Source: Roridomyces roridus (lineage: Eukaryota > Basidiomycota > Agaricomycetes > Agaricales > Mycenaceae). Taken from it: a stretch of DNA of 64,000 nt. Shown piece by piece: positions 23,401 to 35,224 of this stretch. The DNA lies in NCBI GenBank assembly GCA_029378245.1, contig JARKIF010000033.1, forward strand, positions 248,001 through 312,000, given 5' to 3'. Below the pieces are notes generated by a model that did no database searches, was not told where the DNA came from, and worked only from the letters and a program-made list of their open reading frames with translations. A program made the translations under genes and the position numbers. Numbering within the stretch: the first letter of the stretch is position 1; the number at the start of each line of letters is the position of its first letter.

Positions 23401-23854
23401 CACCTTGGGCACGGTCTGCAAGGATCAAGACTCAAGAGACGACTCAGACACAGAAATCGGTAGACCTACCAAGTTCTCTATCTTCAAGGATGTTATATAC
23501 ATTATTCACGTTTGGCGTTGTGATATTGAATTGATTCCGAGAAACATCTTCAGGCGGCGAGGCCACCGAAGGAAGACACCTTGGCAGAGGGGAAGCATCT
23601 GCGCGGATCGGTGTCAGATACGTAGTCGTGCTACGGCTGTGCTGACCGCTATTGTGAATCGCTGGCGCTCCGGAAAGCTGAGACTGAGACTGAAGCCCTT
23701 TGGATCCACGTCGAGAATCCGAAGTGGGAGCCTCGCTCGTCACCCTGAGGCGTGACGAGGTGCTAAACTGTTGCTGGATCGCAAGCGTCACATCCCCAGC
23801 GACAGTGTAGAAGTTGCCGCCCTGGACTTGAAAATTGCTGGAGTTGTTGAACAT
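20432..23854 (-). pseudogene. NACHT-domain NTPase 2, disrupted by a MITE in exon 5
   Basis: Paralogue of the NACHT genes at 10 kb and 37 kb. Exons (minus): 23854-23470, 23415-22101, 22045-21886, 21832-21438, 21385-21319, then a 635-bp insertion, then 20679-20566 and 20518-20432. Without the insertion and one GGAT copy the parts sum to 2523 nt (840 aa), exactly the length of NACHT gene 3. The N-terminal motif is NSSNFQVQGGNFYTVAGD; Walker A GPAGAGKS is at about 186-193 and Walker B ILLVDGLDEC at about 293-302. As it stands, the reading frame meets a stop soon after entering the element, removing the C-terminal 65 or so residues. The NTPase core is intact, so a truncated protein could still be made; pseudogene status is inference. 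Confidence 0.85.
20684..21318. mobile_element. MITE with ~35-bp inverted repeats inside NACHT gene 2 (635 bp)
   Basis: The left end reads GTATGGCAGGATACAGGTAG and the right end, reverse-complemented, GTATGGAAGGATACGTGTAG; similarity continues through CAAAATTAT and CTGTG. GGAT flanks both sides (20680-20683 and 21319-21322), a 4-bp target duplication. Removing the element plus one GGAT restores the conserved exon frame of NACHT gene 2, which proves the borders. There is no transposase inside. Superfamily not assigned. Confidence 0.85.
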
Positions 23855-24045
23855 GAGAATGGTCCCAGGCACCAAGACGGCCGGCTTAGGCAGGGATGCG
23901 GCAAAGTAGGAGAAGGACGAAGGAAGGACGAAGGAAGCACCAAGGAAGCAGCGAGCACACTGTCAAGATGTATTGATGCACGCACAGCCTCGTGTATAGC
24001 CATGCGGCCAACATGCGGCTGCAGCGGAAATAGGACATGGCCCAA

Positions 24046-25250
24046 TTACAGCCTCGAAAATCGTTCCACAAACTCGACAAGCGTAGCAAACGCCTCGCGT
24101 GCAAAGAAATCCAAATTCATATCATGCCCACTTCCCTGTGCGACGACGAGGTCAAAACTCTTTGCCGCAGGCCACAGAGCACCCTCCGCCGCCCTCAAAG
24201 CCACAACATCATCACACCGTCCAGTCCCCACACAAAACGACCGATCCTCCGAACCAATGACTTTGGCTACAGCCCCCGTGTACTCCGCCTCCAACGACGT
24301 CGTCGGGAGTTGCATCGCAATGGAAATAGACCCTAGGTCCTTGGTGAAATTGTCGTGGATGATCATGCGCGGCGAGTAAGAGTGGGCGTTGGGTGGGTAG
24401 AACAAGCTGCGATTTTCCGTTGTGAAGTACCCGGGGTGGAGGGATCCCCATCGGTCTGGGTTGGCTTCCTGCGCAGTGATGCCGACCAAGGGAATGTTGA
24501 AGGACGTGCCCGGTTGGACGCTGAGCAAGGCTGTTAGGATGAGGCCATCGAATACGGAGCGCGTGCCCTCCACGATCGAATTGAAGGTCAGCAATGCCGA
24601 GCCCACGCTGTGTCCGATTCCGATGATCTTTTTGAAGGGCGGGACTCCCGGGAGGATGGATGCGCTTTTGAGATGGCGAGCGACCTCCGATATGGCAGCG
24701 GCACTGGTGGGGAACTGAACGTCCGAGGGATCGCTCGGCCGCGAGCTCAGACCAACGCCCAATTGGTCGATGGCAAGCGATGCAAACCCACGCTCGCACG
24801 AAAAGGCTGCGTACGAGTAGTTGCGGAATTCCGCGACAGAGGGCGACCAATACTCGCTGGAATAGGTGAATCCGTGAACGAGAAGCTGGATAACATCTGG
24901 AACATGGCGGTGAGCAATTGCGTGGTGATTTTGAGAAGGAAAGGCGGACCTGCATTTTGAGGAGAAGGAACGTCTGGACGGCAGAAAGTCCCAGCGATAT
25001 CGTACGTCTCGTTGACGCGGCGCAGATCAGGAGAGACCTCGGTGGGATCCGTGGGCACAAACGCATCGGTATTGACTTGGAAGACGCTACTCGCATTGAT
25101 CTGAAGCCCCGCAAAGGCATCAGTCGGATCGGTCGGTACGAGGGCGTCAACATGGACTGGGATGGTGACATGCGAGCAGGCGCAGGACGAGCCCGAGACA
25201 ATGTGCAAGTCGGACAGATATGAGAGTAACACAAGTGCAGAGAAGAGCAT
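24046..25250 (-). CDS. secreted alpha/beta-hydrolase A (383 aa, 2 exons)
   Basis: Probable extracellular esterase/lipase-like enzyme; substrate unknown. Exons (minus): 25250-24950 and 24896-24046 (53-nt intron). A signal peptide (MLFSALVLLSYLSDLHIVSG) is followed by a Cys-containing PVHVDALVPTDPTD block. The hydrolase fold shows the oxyanion-type LLVHGFTYSSEYW, nucleophile elbow GIGHSVGSAL (catalytic Ser) and a late GSGHDMNLDF with the likely catalytic His. Two paralogues are in the window (35621-36730, 49498-50627). Its stop lies 191 bp upstream of the start of NACHT gene 2 on the same strand. Confidence 0.85.
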
Positions 25251-25441
25251 GGTCGGGGAGATGGTCTTTCCGCCGAAGAACTACGAGTTTTTATATCTAG
25301 ATGTGTAGACCTGCGGGAACGGACGGATTCGGGTGAGAATCTTGACAGAGCGCGCGAGGTTGAGACAGACTCAACGCGGTAGTCATGCGAGAAGCAAAGC
25401 CACACCGCCCGAGTAGGGACTACGCTCAGAGGCATCATGGA

Positions 25442-26102
25442 TAGGGCTGGGCACCGTAACCGTACCCTACGGAATACGGCTCCGTAATACGGAGACGGTG
25501 CCGTGCCGTGGCCCCTGGTAGTGTGGTTTATACGGCCCGTGCTCAACACGGCCGTGTGCCGTATTTCCCGTATGAATACGGCCGGTACGGCCGTAATACG
25601 GGAATCCTCGGCAATCTATCCTGAACACTGTCAGCGCGGTAGATTTGTGTCGGAATTCTCTCACCAAGTCATGTCAACAGGGTTTCCAAGTGCAGAGATG
25701 GCTTCCCCTTTGGGTGGGCGGGCTTGCGGGAGCTGCGGCGGGCATCGTTGATGTTACGGCAGCCGCCATCAACGCATCAAGGGACCATTGACTTCAAAGT
25801 TGACGGTGGCAGATGTTCCCAGCCCATGTTTTGTGCTAGGAAGGGTAGCTATGAATGGAAGGAGTGAGTTGGACTCTAGGAATTGATGAAGGTAGCGTTC
25901 AATAACAATTTTTCCGCAGGAAACCAGAGAAAACATTGACCATCAGTTTACGGCCGTGTTACGGAAATACGGCCGGATACGGCACCGTACCGTACCGTCA
26001 GCAATATCTGCTGCCAATTTACGGGCCGTGATGTTACGGCCGTGTGCGAAAACGGCCGTAATTTCTACGGCCGTGTCCGTTACGGTACGGTGCCCAGCCC
26101 TA
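25442..26102. mobile_element. non-autonomous hAT MITE with perfect 8-bp TSD (661 bp)
   Basis: Both ends start TAGGGCTGGGCACCGTA when read inward (17 bp identical). The flanks are identical: ATCATGGA at 25434-25441 and again at 26103-26110. An 8-bp duplication and a TAGGGNTGGGCA-type end are hallmarks of hAT elements. Subterminal zones are full of ACGGCCGTA/TACGGCC repeats in both orientations, while the middle is unrelated single-copy sequence. There is no transposase frame. It sits between hydrolase A and the GH47 gene, close to the GH47 promoter. Confidence 0.92.
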
Positions 26103-26391
26103 ATCATGGAGTGACGAGTCCGTCCGACTCCGGGGCAAGGTTGGCAAGGATCGTTTGCAGCGCCACCCGGTGAGCACAAGATGAACATGTCTTATTGTGA
26201 TTCGGAGGTCGCAAGATTGGCGTGGCTCACGCCCATCGAGGGTTTTCCGCCGCTGGCGGGAGGAAGAGAGCGACATGCTGTGCGGTGGGAGAAAATTTCC
26301 CAAATGGGGATGGATCATGACATCTCTCTCGAATTGGCAAGTGCCGCGTAGCAACTGCGTCACCAAGACTTTCTCCTCCTCCTCCGCCTGG

Positions 26392-28745
26392 ATGCGAAGA
26401 CGGACGATCCAATACCTGGTTCTGCTATTCGTCGGAGCAGTAGCCACACACCTGGTATGAATCCCCCGCACTCTGCACCCGCCCGGACCTCACATTTGGC
26501 TGCAGTACTTTTTCTCCTCTGACGGTATCGACCCTTCCTACATCCCGGACTGGCTGCAAGAGGATGAGACTCCGGAGGCCGTATCGAAGGGGCGTCTTTT
26601 AGCAGATGCTCCGAAGCGAAATGCTGTTGTGGCTGCTTTCAAGGTGCGTGTGTGGCACACGACCTGAGATGTGCTTCTAATGACTTGAATTCTAGCACGC
26701 GTGGTCAGCCTATGGTGTGGCTTTTGCTCCATTTCCTCTCAGAATCTCTAATCCTTCGATTCAGAACGAGATGCCATGGGTTCCGACGAATACCACCCCA
26801 TTAGCCACCAGGGGAAGAACCTTTCGCACACTGGAGGCATTGGATACACCATCGTCGACGCCATCGACACCATGCTCCTCATGGACCTCAAAGAGGAGTA
26901 CTCCCGTGCAGCAGAGTGGGTGAGAACCTCCCTCCGCTTCGACAGAGACGGTCATTCTCGGTGTTTCAATACTTTCGAGGTGCGTTACAAAATTATATCT
27001 CCTCTCATTCACCCTGATGTCAATGCAGACGACGATCCGTGTCCTCGGAGGCTTGCTCTCCGCACATCACCTCACCTCCGACCCAATGTACCTCCACCAC
27101 GCTGTCGACCTCGCAGACCGTATGCTCCCGGCGTTTGATACGACGTCGGGGCTCCCCATGACTTCCATCGATCTCGAGCAGCGCAAAGGTATTGCAGACG
27201 TGTATATCAGCACCGCCGAGGCAACGACTCTGCAGCTCGAATTCCGGGATCTCGCTCAGCTGACGGGGAATGAGATCTACTGGCACAAGGCAGAGAAAGT
27301 CATGGCCGTCGTAGAAAAGGCGAGACTGCCCAGTAATTTGGCACCGATATCCATGAGGTATCTTTCTCTCTCGTTAATTCTCATTACATGTTTACGATTC
27401 ACAGTGCGAACGATGGCACGTATCTGCTGTCGGACATCCGGCTCGGTTCGCGGGGCGACTCTTACTACGAGTACCTACTGAAACAATACTTACAAACAGT
27501 CCGTTTCTCTCTCCTGCCTATGTCCGAGCTGACCAATTCTCCAGGACCGCACGGAACCCGTGTATCTCAAAGTAAGCGTCTTTCAGTCAACCGACATCTG
27601 GTTTTCACGACACGCAGATGTACGAAGACGCGATGCAAGGCATTCACGACCACCTTGTGCACAAAACGCCCAAACACAAGCTCACCTATCTCGCCGAGCT
27701 CCACCCGCGAGGGCCGAATTGGCAGACGTGCGTTGCGCTCGTCCCCTTGCTCACCTCGATCAACCCTCTTACAGGACATGGGACGTCGAACCGAAACAAG
27801 ACCACCTTGTATGCTTCCTCGCTGGATCGCTCATGCTGGGTGCGACCACTGCGGGCGCTCTTCCGAACACCAAGGTCTCCGTCCCGCCGCAGATGAGCGA
27901 ACTGACAAAGGCGGGCAGGAGGGATTGGGAGACGGGTGTGGCGCTCCTGGAGGGATGCATGGCGACGCATCAGACTGCTACGTGCGTCTTCAATTCCCTC
28001 TCACTTTCGGTATTGACTTGGGATACAGCGGGCTTTCGCCTGAGATTGCGCAATTCCGGCCGGGGCCAGGATCGCTGCCTGATAGGGACTGGCATATCAA
28101 GGGGTGGAGGTACGTTTCTGCTTCGTCGTCTCTCATCTTCTGACGCTTCGAGCAGAGCGGGAGGCTCCGCGCCATACGACGCGCGGTATATGCTGCGGTA
28201 CGTTCGCCTTGATTGCTTGGAGCCATGCTGAATATCCGAAATAGCCCGGAAACCATCGAATCCCTCTTCCTCGCTTGGCGCCTCACGGGCAACCCGAAGT
28301 ACCGCGCCTACGCGTGGGGTATCTTCCAAGGAATTGAGCTGCATGCAAGGTTGCCTGGGGGTGGGTATGCGACTGTGTTGGATGTGGATACGGTCCCTAC
28401 CAAGCTGGATGATAAACAGGAGACGTTTTATCTGGTGCGTTGTTCTTGTTCCCAAGCCAAGTCCTGAAACACAGTTGATTCACTGATGGTTGGTGTAGAG
28501 CGAGACGTTAAAATATCTGTTCTTGACTTTTGCGGATGAAGATGTGATATCGCTTGACGGTGTGTTTGTCCAGTGCTCTGACCGTCCGGTGCTCATCTTG
28601 ACGCAGAATATGTGTTCAATACGGAGGTGAGTTGCGGCTGGTCCACTGCCGCCGTTGAATGTTGTACTAATTCTAATTTGACTCGAAGGCACACCCGCTT
28701 CCTATTTTCCGGCCTTCTTCTATACAGCCTTTGTTCACACTATAG
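26392..28745 (+). CDS. GH47 class I alpha-1,2-mannosidase (550 aa, 15 exons)
   Basis: Trims mannose from N-glycans in the ER/Golgi or marks glycoproteins for disposal. Exons: 26392-26454, 26506-26643, 26696-26714, 26765-26979, 27029-27357, 27405-27498, 27545-27571, 27618-27727, 27775-27981, 28029-28109, 28156-28197, 28245-28434, 28499-28559, 28607-28626, 28689-28745. A type II signal anchor (TIQYLVLLFVGAVATHL) opens it. GH47 blocks follow: GIGYTIVDAIDTMLLMDL, GDSYYEYLLKQYLQT, HLVCFLAGSLMLG, LRPETIESLFLAWRLTGNPK and, at the end, EYVFNTEAHPL with its acidic and Thr residues. All 14 introns are GT...AG and every join is in frame, so it looks functional. Confidence 0.95.
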
Positions 28746-29139
28746 TAATTTATTCCAGGAAGAGAAGAACGATCTTTTGAAATTCACCGCCGGGCAATGG
28801 CAAGCTTCGTCGAGGTGGGAGCGGTATCCGATAGGGTTTTCAGTCAGACCTACTACTAATTGTGTAAAGCGGCGGCCAGTACTGTCTTCCACGGTATCCA
28901 TGAGGCGATCGCTCGGAGCTTCACTCTGCGCAATTCTTGTGGGAAAGCTTTCATCTCCAAGGGTGATTCTTGATTCTTTGCCCATGTCAACTACACCTCA
29001 ACCAATCGTCCCACTGCGATGTTTCCTGGCTTCGGATAAGGTTCGATTCGCTTACATCCCTGCAATACTAGATAAAGGCCGACCAAACTCCAAGAGGTGG
29101 GTATCTCACTCTCTCTCTCTGTCTTTCGATCGTCGGGAC

Positions 29140-30798
29140 ATGGCTACTACTGCTCTCCGCCGACTCAAGCAGCTGTTCAGCGGGTTATCCGCGCCGCCGG
29201 CGCCTCCGACCTACGTCGCCCCACCGGCTTCGAACGAGAAGTGTGCGTCCCACTGGCGTTACTCCTTCCTAATGCTCATGAAATACCAGTGGAATACGCT
29301 GACCTCACGATTATCGACCTCGCCACGGCGAGCACGGAAGCTGGGCGGAAGGAGCTTGCAGGGCAACTCGTTCAGGCTATGACCACGAATGGGTTCTTCT
29401 ACGTCGTGAATCATGGGTATACGCAGGAGCAGGTGTGTTTCAAGTTCGTATCTTTATACAAGCTGTTCTGAGGACTTTGGGACAGACGACGCGCGTGTTC
29501 AGTATCGCGAACCTGACGTTCGACGCTGTGGGTGAGGACGAGAAGAAGACGTATATGGGCAAGTCGGAGTCGGTGTATGAGGGGTATAAGCCAAGGCAGA
29601 CTTGGGTAAGTGAAGGGTTTCTTCCGAAGTTCCCGCTATGTACTACTGAATGGTTTCCGATAGAAAATCGAAGACGGGGTCCAAGATCAGATCGAGCACT
29701 ACAACAGTCGGGTTTTCTATTCTTCTTCTGGTGCGAGATCGCTGAGGAAGAGGGTATTTAGTTAACCGCCACGTGCGCCAACGCGCGCATCCCGAGGCCC
29801 TGCGACCCTATCTGCGAGAAGTCGAGGCGTTTGCGCGGCACAATCACTTCAATGTTCTGTATCCGATTCTCAGGTACGTCGTCCGTCTGTTCCCAGGAAG
29901 ATTTGCGTCGATCGTGGTGAACAGACTAATGGCTATCGGTCTCGAGCTGCCGGAAGAGGAGCTCGTGAAGCAACACAAGTTTGAAGCTGCTGGAGAATCG
30001 TCCGGTATGCGGATTCAAATACTTCCCATGCTGATGTAATTCACGCACCCCAAAAGTTAGATTCATGAAATAGTAGGTTGGTTCCGAGGGGCTGGGCTCA
30101 AGATCGCTTATGATTACAGCTATCCGCGCTCCGAGGATGAAGAGCAGCGCACGAAAAAGGTGTGGCTGAAAGGACACACGGGTACGTTGTACTTCTCTCC
30201 CTCTTTGATTGCTCACGACGAGAGATAAGATATCGGCTCGGTGACGATCTTGTGGTCGCAACCTATCGGGGGCCTGCAGATTCTCTCCCCGGACGGAGCA
30301 TGGCGGTGGGTTCGACACATGGATAACGCCCTTGTACGTTTACCTGATCGTTTGGGAATTCCCCTCAATGAAAGCGAGCCTGTTATAGGTCATTAACGCG
30401 GGAGACGTACTAACCTTCCTTTGCGGAGGGTATTATCCTGCTACGCGTCACCGGGTACGTAACGCGTCGAATCTTCTGCCACACGAGCCTGATCCTGATC
30501 CTCGGTTTCCATCCAGGTCATCCAGCCTCCTGCAGACCAAGTCGGGCTCCCCCGCGTCGGGGTGTTCTACTTCTCGATGGCAAACGACGACGTGAAGCTC
30601 TTTCCACACGAGCAAAGTCCGGTCCTTCAGCGGGTGGGTGTTCAGCGGCTGTGTGCTAATGAGGACGCTCCGACGATGGAGGAGTGGCGGAAGAATCGTA
30701 CCATTGCGTATGGGAGCAGTCAGTTGATTCCGAGCTTGCGCGAGAAGGGGGTTGAGGAGGAGTTTATCAGTGGGGTGCTCGTGAAGCATTATAATTGA
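29140..30798 (+). CDS. 2-oxoglutarate/Fe(II) oxygenase, isopenicillin-N-synthase-like (376 aa, 11 exons)
   Basis: Soluble oxidising enzyme of the DIOX_N/2OG-FeII family; substrate unknown. Exons: 29140-29242, 29290-29432, 29486-29605, 29664-29706, 29762-29873, 29925-30004, 30057-30072 (16 nt), 30120-30181, 30230-30333, 30389-30454, 30517-30798. The N-terminal half has TIIDLATA and NGFFYVVNHGY, typical of DIOX_N. Iron ligands are visible: His and Asp in GHTDIGSVTIL and the distal His in YYPATRHRV. RFMKYYPRSEDEE and VINAGDVLTFLCGG are family blocks. No signal peptide is present. The 5' flank has a CT-repeat run (about 29108-29124). Confidence 0.9.
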
Positions 30799-30997
30799 CC
30801 AACAACTTGTGCGTATTTCGGAGAAATTTATAAACGGCTCAACGCCTGTTTGTTCACCTTGGCTCGACTGCCGGCAATGCGGCATCATGATGTGCTCCGC
30901 AAATCCGGATCATCAAAGGAAGATTGATATCTCTCTTGAGTCTCTTCTTCCTCGCCATCTCAGTCTTTTCTGGTCTCGGTCTCGTTTCGCCCAAGAC

Positions 30998-31801
30998 ATG
31001 CATCCTTCTCTCAGCGCAGCCGCATTGCGTCACTTACCCCTTTCACTTCGAGTACGAGCGTCTCCCACTCGGGTTCATCGGCCAGTTTCTGATTCTTGCT
31101 TTTTGATAGAAGGCAGCATCTGTTGCCCTCGGCGGCACGCCTGCGGACTTCCAGAAGATGGTCGGGGAGGCCATCGAAGTCCCTGCATCCATGTGGGAGC
31201 TGCTGCTGCCTGTATTCTACGCCCACCTCAATCCGATCAAGGCGCAGCAGCTGCAGCAGCGGGACTCGGAGGTACTGGGACCAGCGGACACAGAACTCGT
31301 GGTTCTCGCCTTTCTCGCGGTTCAGGGTCTTTCGGCGATACATGAAATACCGGGAGGAGCCTGTCCCGACCTTTGGCCTGGTCTTTGGCAGTGGTCCCAG
31401 CTCATCACGAAATACAACTATTGCCTACCGGGGTCCGTGATCAAGCATTCGAGGGAGGTGAGTGCAAATTCACTGATGGTTTCTCGAATTTGTACGAAAG
31501 GCACCCTCCTTAGGGCCCTATCCTGGCGTTTGTCGTCTTGGGGCGGATCTACAAGTCCTGTGACGACGACTGCGCGAAAATCATCGCCGCCGAGCCAGGA
31601 ATCCGAGTAACGGTAGCCAAAGTGTGGGCTCTTCTCTCACGGAAGAACGGGTGGACGCCTAGCCTGCAGGTCGATGCATATGATGTCGTGCTGCATTTCC
31701 TTCGCTTTGGAATGAATATCCAGAACCGCCAGCACCATGACGACCTCGTCGAGGGAAGCGGCGGAAACCTCATGCATCAGCCTTGTACTCATTTCCGTTG
31801 A
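30998..31801 (+). CDS. shortened MYND-family-like protein (229 aa, 3 exons)
   Basis: Exons 30998-31051, 31110-31457 and 31514-31801 join in frame. The start MHPSLSAAALRHLPLSLR, the block LLPVFYAHLNPIKAQQL and PDLWPGLWQWSQLI resemble the N-terminal half of the large agaricomycete family that usually ends in a MYND zinc finger. Here the frame stops after DDLVEGSGG and no zinc-finger cysteines follow; a second frame downstream keeps some similarity, so the C-terminal half appears lost or frame-broken. Function unknown; perhaps a pseudogene. The family assignment rests on recalled patterns. Confidence 0.5.
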
Positions 31802-31982
31802 CCGTTCTCCTGGCATTGTATGCACGGGGACTGAACTCTCAGTACATTCTGCTGGACTGGGTGCGTTGACATTTCGCTTATTCCTGATACAACCGACGAA
31901 TATACACAGACTGCCTCTCTCCAGGCAGAGTAAGAAACACGGGATACACCGGAAGACCTCGCGAATTTGGCAGCACGATACC

Positions 31983-34900
31983 TCAGGGAAATTTATCCGA
32001 CACTTTCATCCAAGCCCTGTACGCCGCTGATGCCTGTGCATCCGAGTCCGCAGACGAATCCGGCTTGGTAGCCTCGATATGATACAAGGCGGGGAAGATC
32101 GAGCGCAGGAAGTTGGCCACGCGCTGCCATTCCTTCCTCTGCCCACCGATGGGCGAATATTCGACGACGAAGTATCGGAGTGTATTCTGGGAAACTCGAC
32201 GGTGTTTGTTTCCCTCTGGCGCAAGTTGCAATTTCGGGACGTCCGTGGCATCAAAAAGCAAGCAGAGATATCGGAGCAGAGGGCAGTGCTCTGCAAAGGC
32301 GTAGACACCGTCGAACGTCATCCGAGGTGTGATACGGTGTGCTGCGTCGCAAGGAAACGCCAACAGCTCGATGCACGGCCAAGCGCGAGCCATGTCGAGG
32401 GCGACAGCGTCGTCCATGTCCACGGCGACAGTGTGGTTGAGCCAGACATGGACGAGGTTCCGGAAGCAGAAGAGCGTCCTCAGATCGTCGCCTGATACCA
32501 CGTAGAGATTGAGTTGGGTTGAGTCAAGGGCCCCGCATTCGGAGGACTGCCCATTGAGATTTTCTCGAGTAGCGTATGGGTACAGTTCGATGCGAGCGCA
32601 GCGTACAGCTCTCGGAACAGCTGTTTGGTAGGGTATGTACGCCAGCGGCGGGCGAAAAGACTGAACTCGACCAGCGACCTGCCTGTCTGCCCGAGGAGGT
32701 TCGGCGCAGCCTCTATGGACTCGCATTCAAATATGCGGAGGGCAGGAAAGCAAGGCAGATCTCTTGGGCGCGGAGGGACACGAGGGGGCGCTGTAGACAT
32801 CACCCAAAGGTAACGAAGCCGCGGAAGTCGACAGAGGTGGTTGAACGCCTTTAAATCCAGACAAGGGACAACGAGCGTTTCAAGATCGTGCAATGTGCAG
32901 ACGAATGTGGAAATGGATAGATCGGGGGCAGCGCCGCAGACGCTGACGTTTTTCAAGCCGGGCAATTTCCTTGGCAGTGTCTCGAGTATGGTGAAATCAG
33001 GAGCGTAGTCCGACATAAAATGGAGCCCGGTGATTCCCGGTGACAAAAAGAGGTGGATGCGATGAAAAAGTTCCATGTCATTGAAAGTCTGCCAGTCGAG
33101 GATCTCGAGTCTGGGGAAGATGGTGCCTTTGGAAAATGTGGCAGCAAGGCTGTCATATACGGCTCTGGGGGGGTAGGGTACGTTGAATTTCAACCTAGTT
33201 TTAACCACGCGGTACGTTGAGTTTCACTGAAGCCTACGTTGATTTTCACCGGGCCTACGTTGATTTTCACCTCCAGATTACGTTGAAATCTACGTCGATA
33301 ATCAACGTGATATGGCCAAAATCACCGCTCCTTCCACATGAGGTTCCCAGTGAATCTCGACGTGATTTACGTTGAATTGGGTAAAACTGCCAGCACTGCA
33401 GCACCCCATATACACTCTCACTAAAGCCTCATTCGGGCAATTAAAAGGGGAAAAGAACAAGTGCATTGAATGAATATTACAGCTAAACTAACTAGTTACA
33501 GGTGGAGGCTGACCAACCCGTATACGAAGGCGGGGCCCGCCCGCGAGGACGGACGACAGCAGTGGGGCGTGAGGAAGGCGAAAAGGCAACGGGGGAGCAA
33601 GCGGCGGCAACACCTTGAACTTGGATGGGGTACAGACTGGTGCAGATTCGGACTTGACAAACTCGACAAAGTCGAAAGCCAAAGATTTGATGCACTTCAT
33701 GAGTCGAGCGTGTGGCGAAACATCTTGCATGGGAATGGCAGAGTGAAGCAGCAGGAACGGAGGTCTTCAAATATGAGCAGCGTGCAACTTGAAGACCACG
33801 GCAGAGCAAGCTTCGAGCGGCGACGTTGGCGTTGACATGGTGGTCGGCGTGATTTGAGAAACCGTGGGGCTTGGGCTTCATTTTGCGATTCGTTGACAGC
33901 GGAAGACGGCGCGTTGTTGCTGCGTTGCGATAGCCGGTAGTAACACCGGTGAGTGGATAACGGCACCGTCACCAAGGGCCGACGGGAAGCGCGATGGGGG
34001 CGGCGGCTGCGGACGCAGAGGGTCTCTGGATGAAGGGAGTAGGCCTGGAGCGGGGGAAGGTTTTGACGGCGAGAGTGATATAGAAGCGTGGCCCTGGGGA
34101 AGGCAGACAGCCGGCGGGCGGCACGTGGTAGGCTTGAGACGTGCAGTGGTCAGCGGCTGCGGACGCAGAGAGGGTGCAGGCGGGCATGAGCATGGGGAGC
34201 GAGCGGGAGATCTGAGACGACGTCCTGAGGGCGAGGGTGGCATTCAAGACAGTGGTCTGGGGCTCGCCGGGTCGGAGGTGAGCGGTATGAGATCGCGTGA
34301 CGGCGGTGTGGACGAGGTGGTGGCAGCTGGGGGAAGTCGAGGCTTGCGTGAGGACGTGGAGGAAAGGAAGAAAAAAGAGCAAGGAAATCACGCCACGTCG
34401 CAATGGCGCAATATCGGTACTCGGTCACTGATCCGGTCGGAGTTTGAAGGACTTGAGACAACTGTCGTGATCAGGTCTCCAAGGAAAATTGTGAGTTCGG
34501 TTAGGGCCCAAGATGGACACGTACCGAGTGGAGCCGAGGGCAATTGGCTTCACCTTCATTGGGTTGAAACCTGGGCATGTTAATGAAGTGCCATGAAATT
34601 CAACGTAGAACGGGTTGAATCAGAATTCAACGTAAATTCAACAGTGAATCAAAATCACCGGAAGTCAACGGAAGATACGTTGATAGTTGGTATTCACCAG
34701 GAATTACGTTGAATTTCAACGTGATGCAGCTCCATAGTGCGGCTGATGTCTCGCTGTGGACGTGACGATCCTTGAAAGATCTCACTCGTCGAGCATAGAA
34801 AATGAAGCGATCCCAGTCAGAAGCACTCGGTGTGCGGGAAAGCCTCTAGGAAGATTTCGGTGAGTCGGAGAAGTGGCAGACAGCCAGCACTATCACTCAC

Positions 34901-35224
34901 AATCGCCAGTGAGATATGCTCATCCCTCCAATTCGCGTCATTCAAACTCGCGTCGCTATCCTGGTCGGAATGAATCTCGAAGATGTACCAGAGGTCGCTC
35001 GGCATGGTACGGAGTAGATGTAGAAGGGTGCCCTGAAACCTCCAAAGAGCATCCAAAGCGGGGTCCAAGAAAGTCGTGCACGTTCTGGCGAGACGGGAGA
35101 GATCACTACAACGACGTGGATACTGCTGAACGGGAAGTCCATCCTGCAATTCAGAGGGGCCAGCTCGGGAAATCTGAGCACACATACATCGCACTATCTC
35201 GTCAATTTCAAGTGCGTGGTGCAT
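31983..35224 (-). pseudogene. F-box gene split by an inverted-repeat element
   Basis: The 5' part is exon 1 (35224-34901, MHHALEIDEIVRCMCAQI and LARTCTTFLDPALDALWRFQ, an F-box-like start) and exon 2 from 34845 (DWDRFIFYARRVRSF, SETSAALWSCI), joined in frame by a 55-nt intron. Exon 2 then runs into a 1.5-kb inverted-repeat element. The other side (33179 downward) continues with PPRAVYDSLAATF, FPRLEILDW and a leucine-rich region to the stop at 31983. A further frame break lies near 32560: the upstream frame carries LYAALASNCTHTLLEKI and the downstream one LNLYVVSGDDLRTLFCF. Two independent lesions make it a pseudogene. The family is the F-box/LRR type common in Agaricomycetes. Confidence 0.7.
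33180..34721. mobile_element. inverted-repeat element of about 1.54 kb inside an F-box gene
   Basis: The left end starts ACGTTGAATTTCAACCTA and the right end, read inward, ACGTTGAAATTCAACGTA. Each end carries several more copies of the word ACGTTGA in both directions (33215-33310 and 34597-34690). The inner 1.1 kb is GC-rich, with an imperfect direct repeat CGGCTGCGGACGCAGAG near 34006 and 34151, and shows no transposase. No target duplication could be fixed, so borders are good to a few bases. It interrupts a conserved exon, which confirms that it is an insertion. Confidence 0.65.

Noticed and set aside
24212..25549. 445-aa minus-strand frame overlapping hydrolase A
   Set aside because: Arg/Ser-rich composition and no motif; it overlaps hydrolase A in another frame and is explained by it.
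33470..34583. Long open frames inside the 33-34.7 kb element
   Set aside because: GC-rich sequence gives open frames in many phases; no transposase or other motif and no consistent splice pattern was seen.
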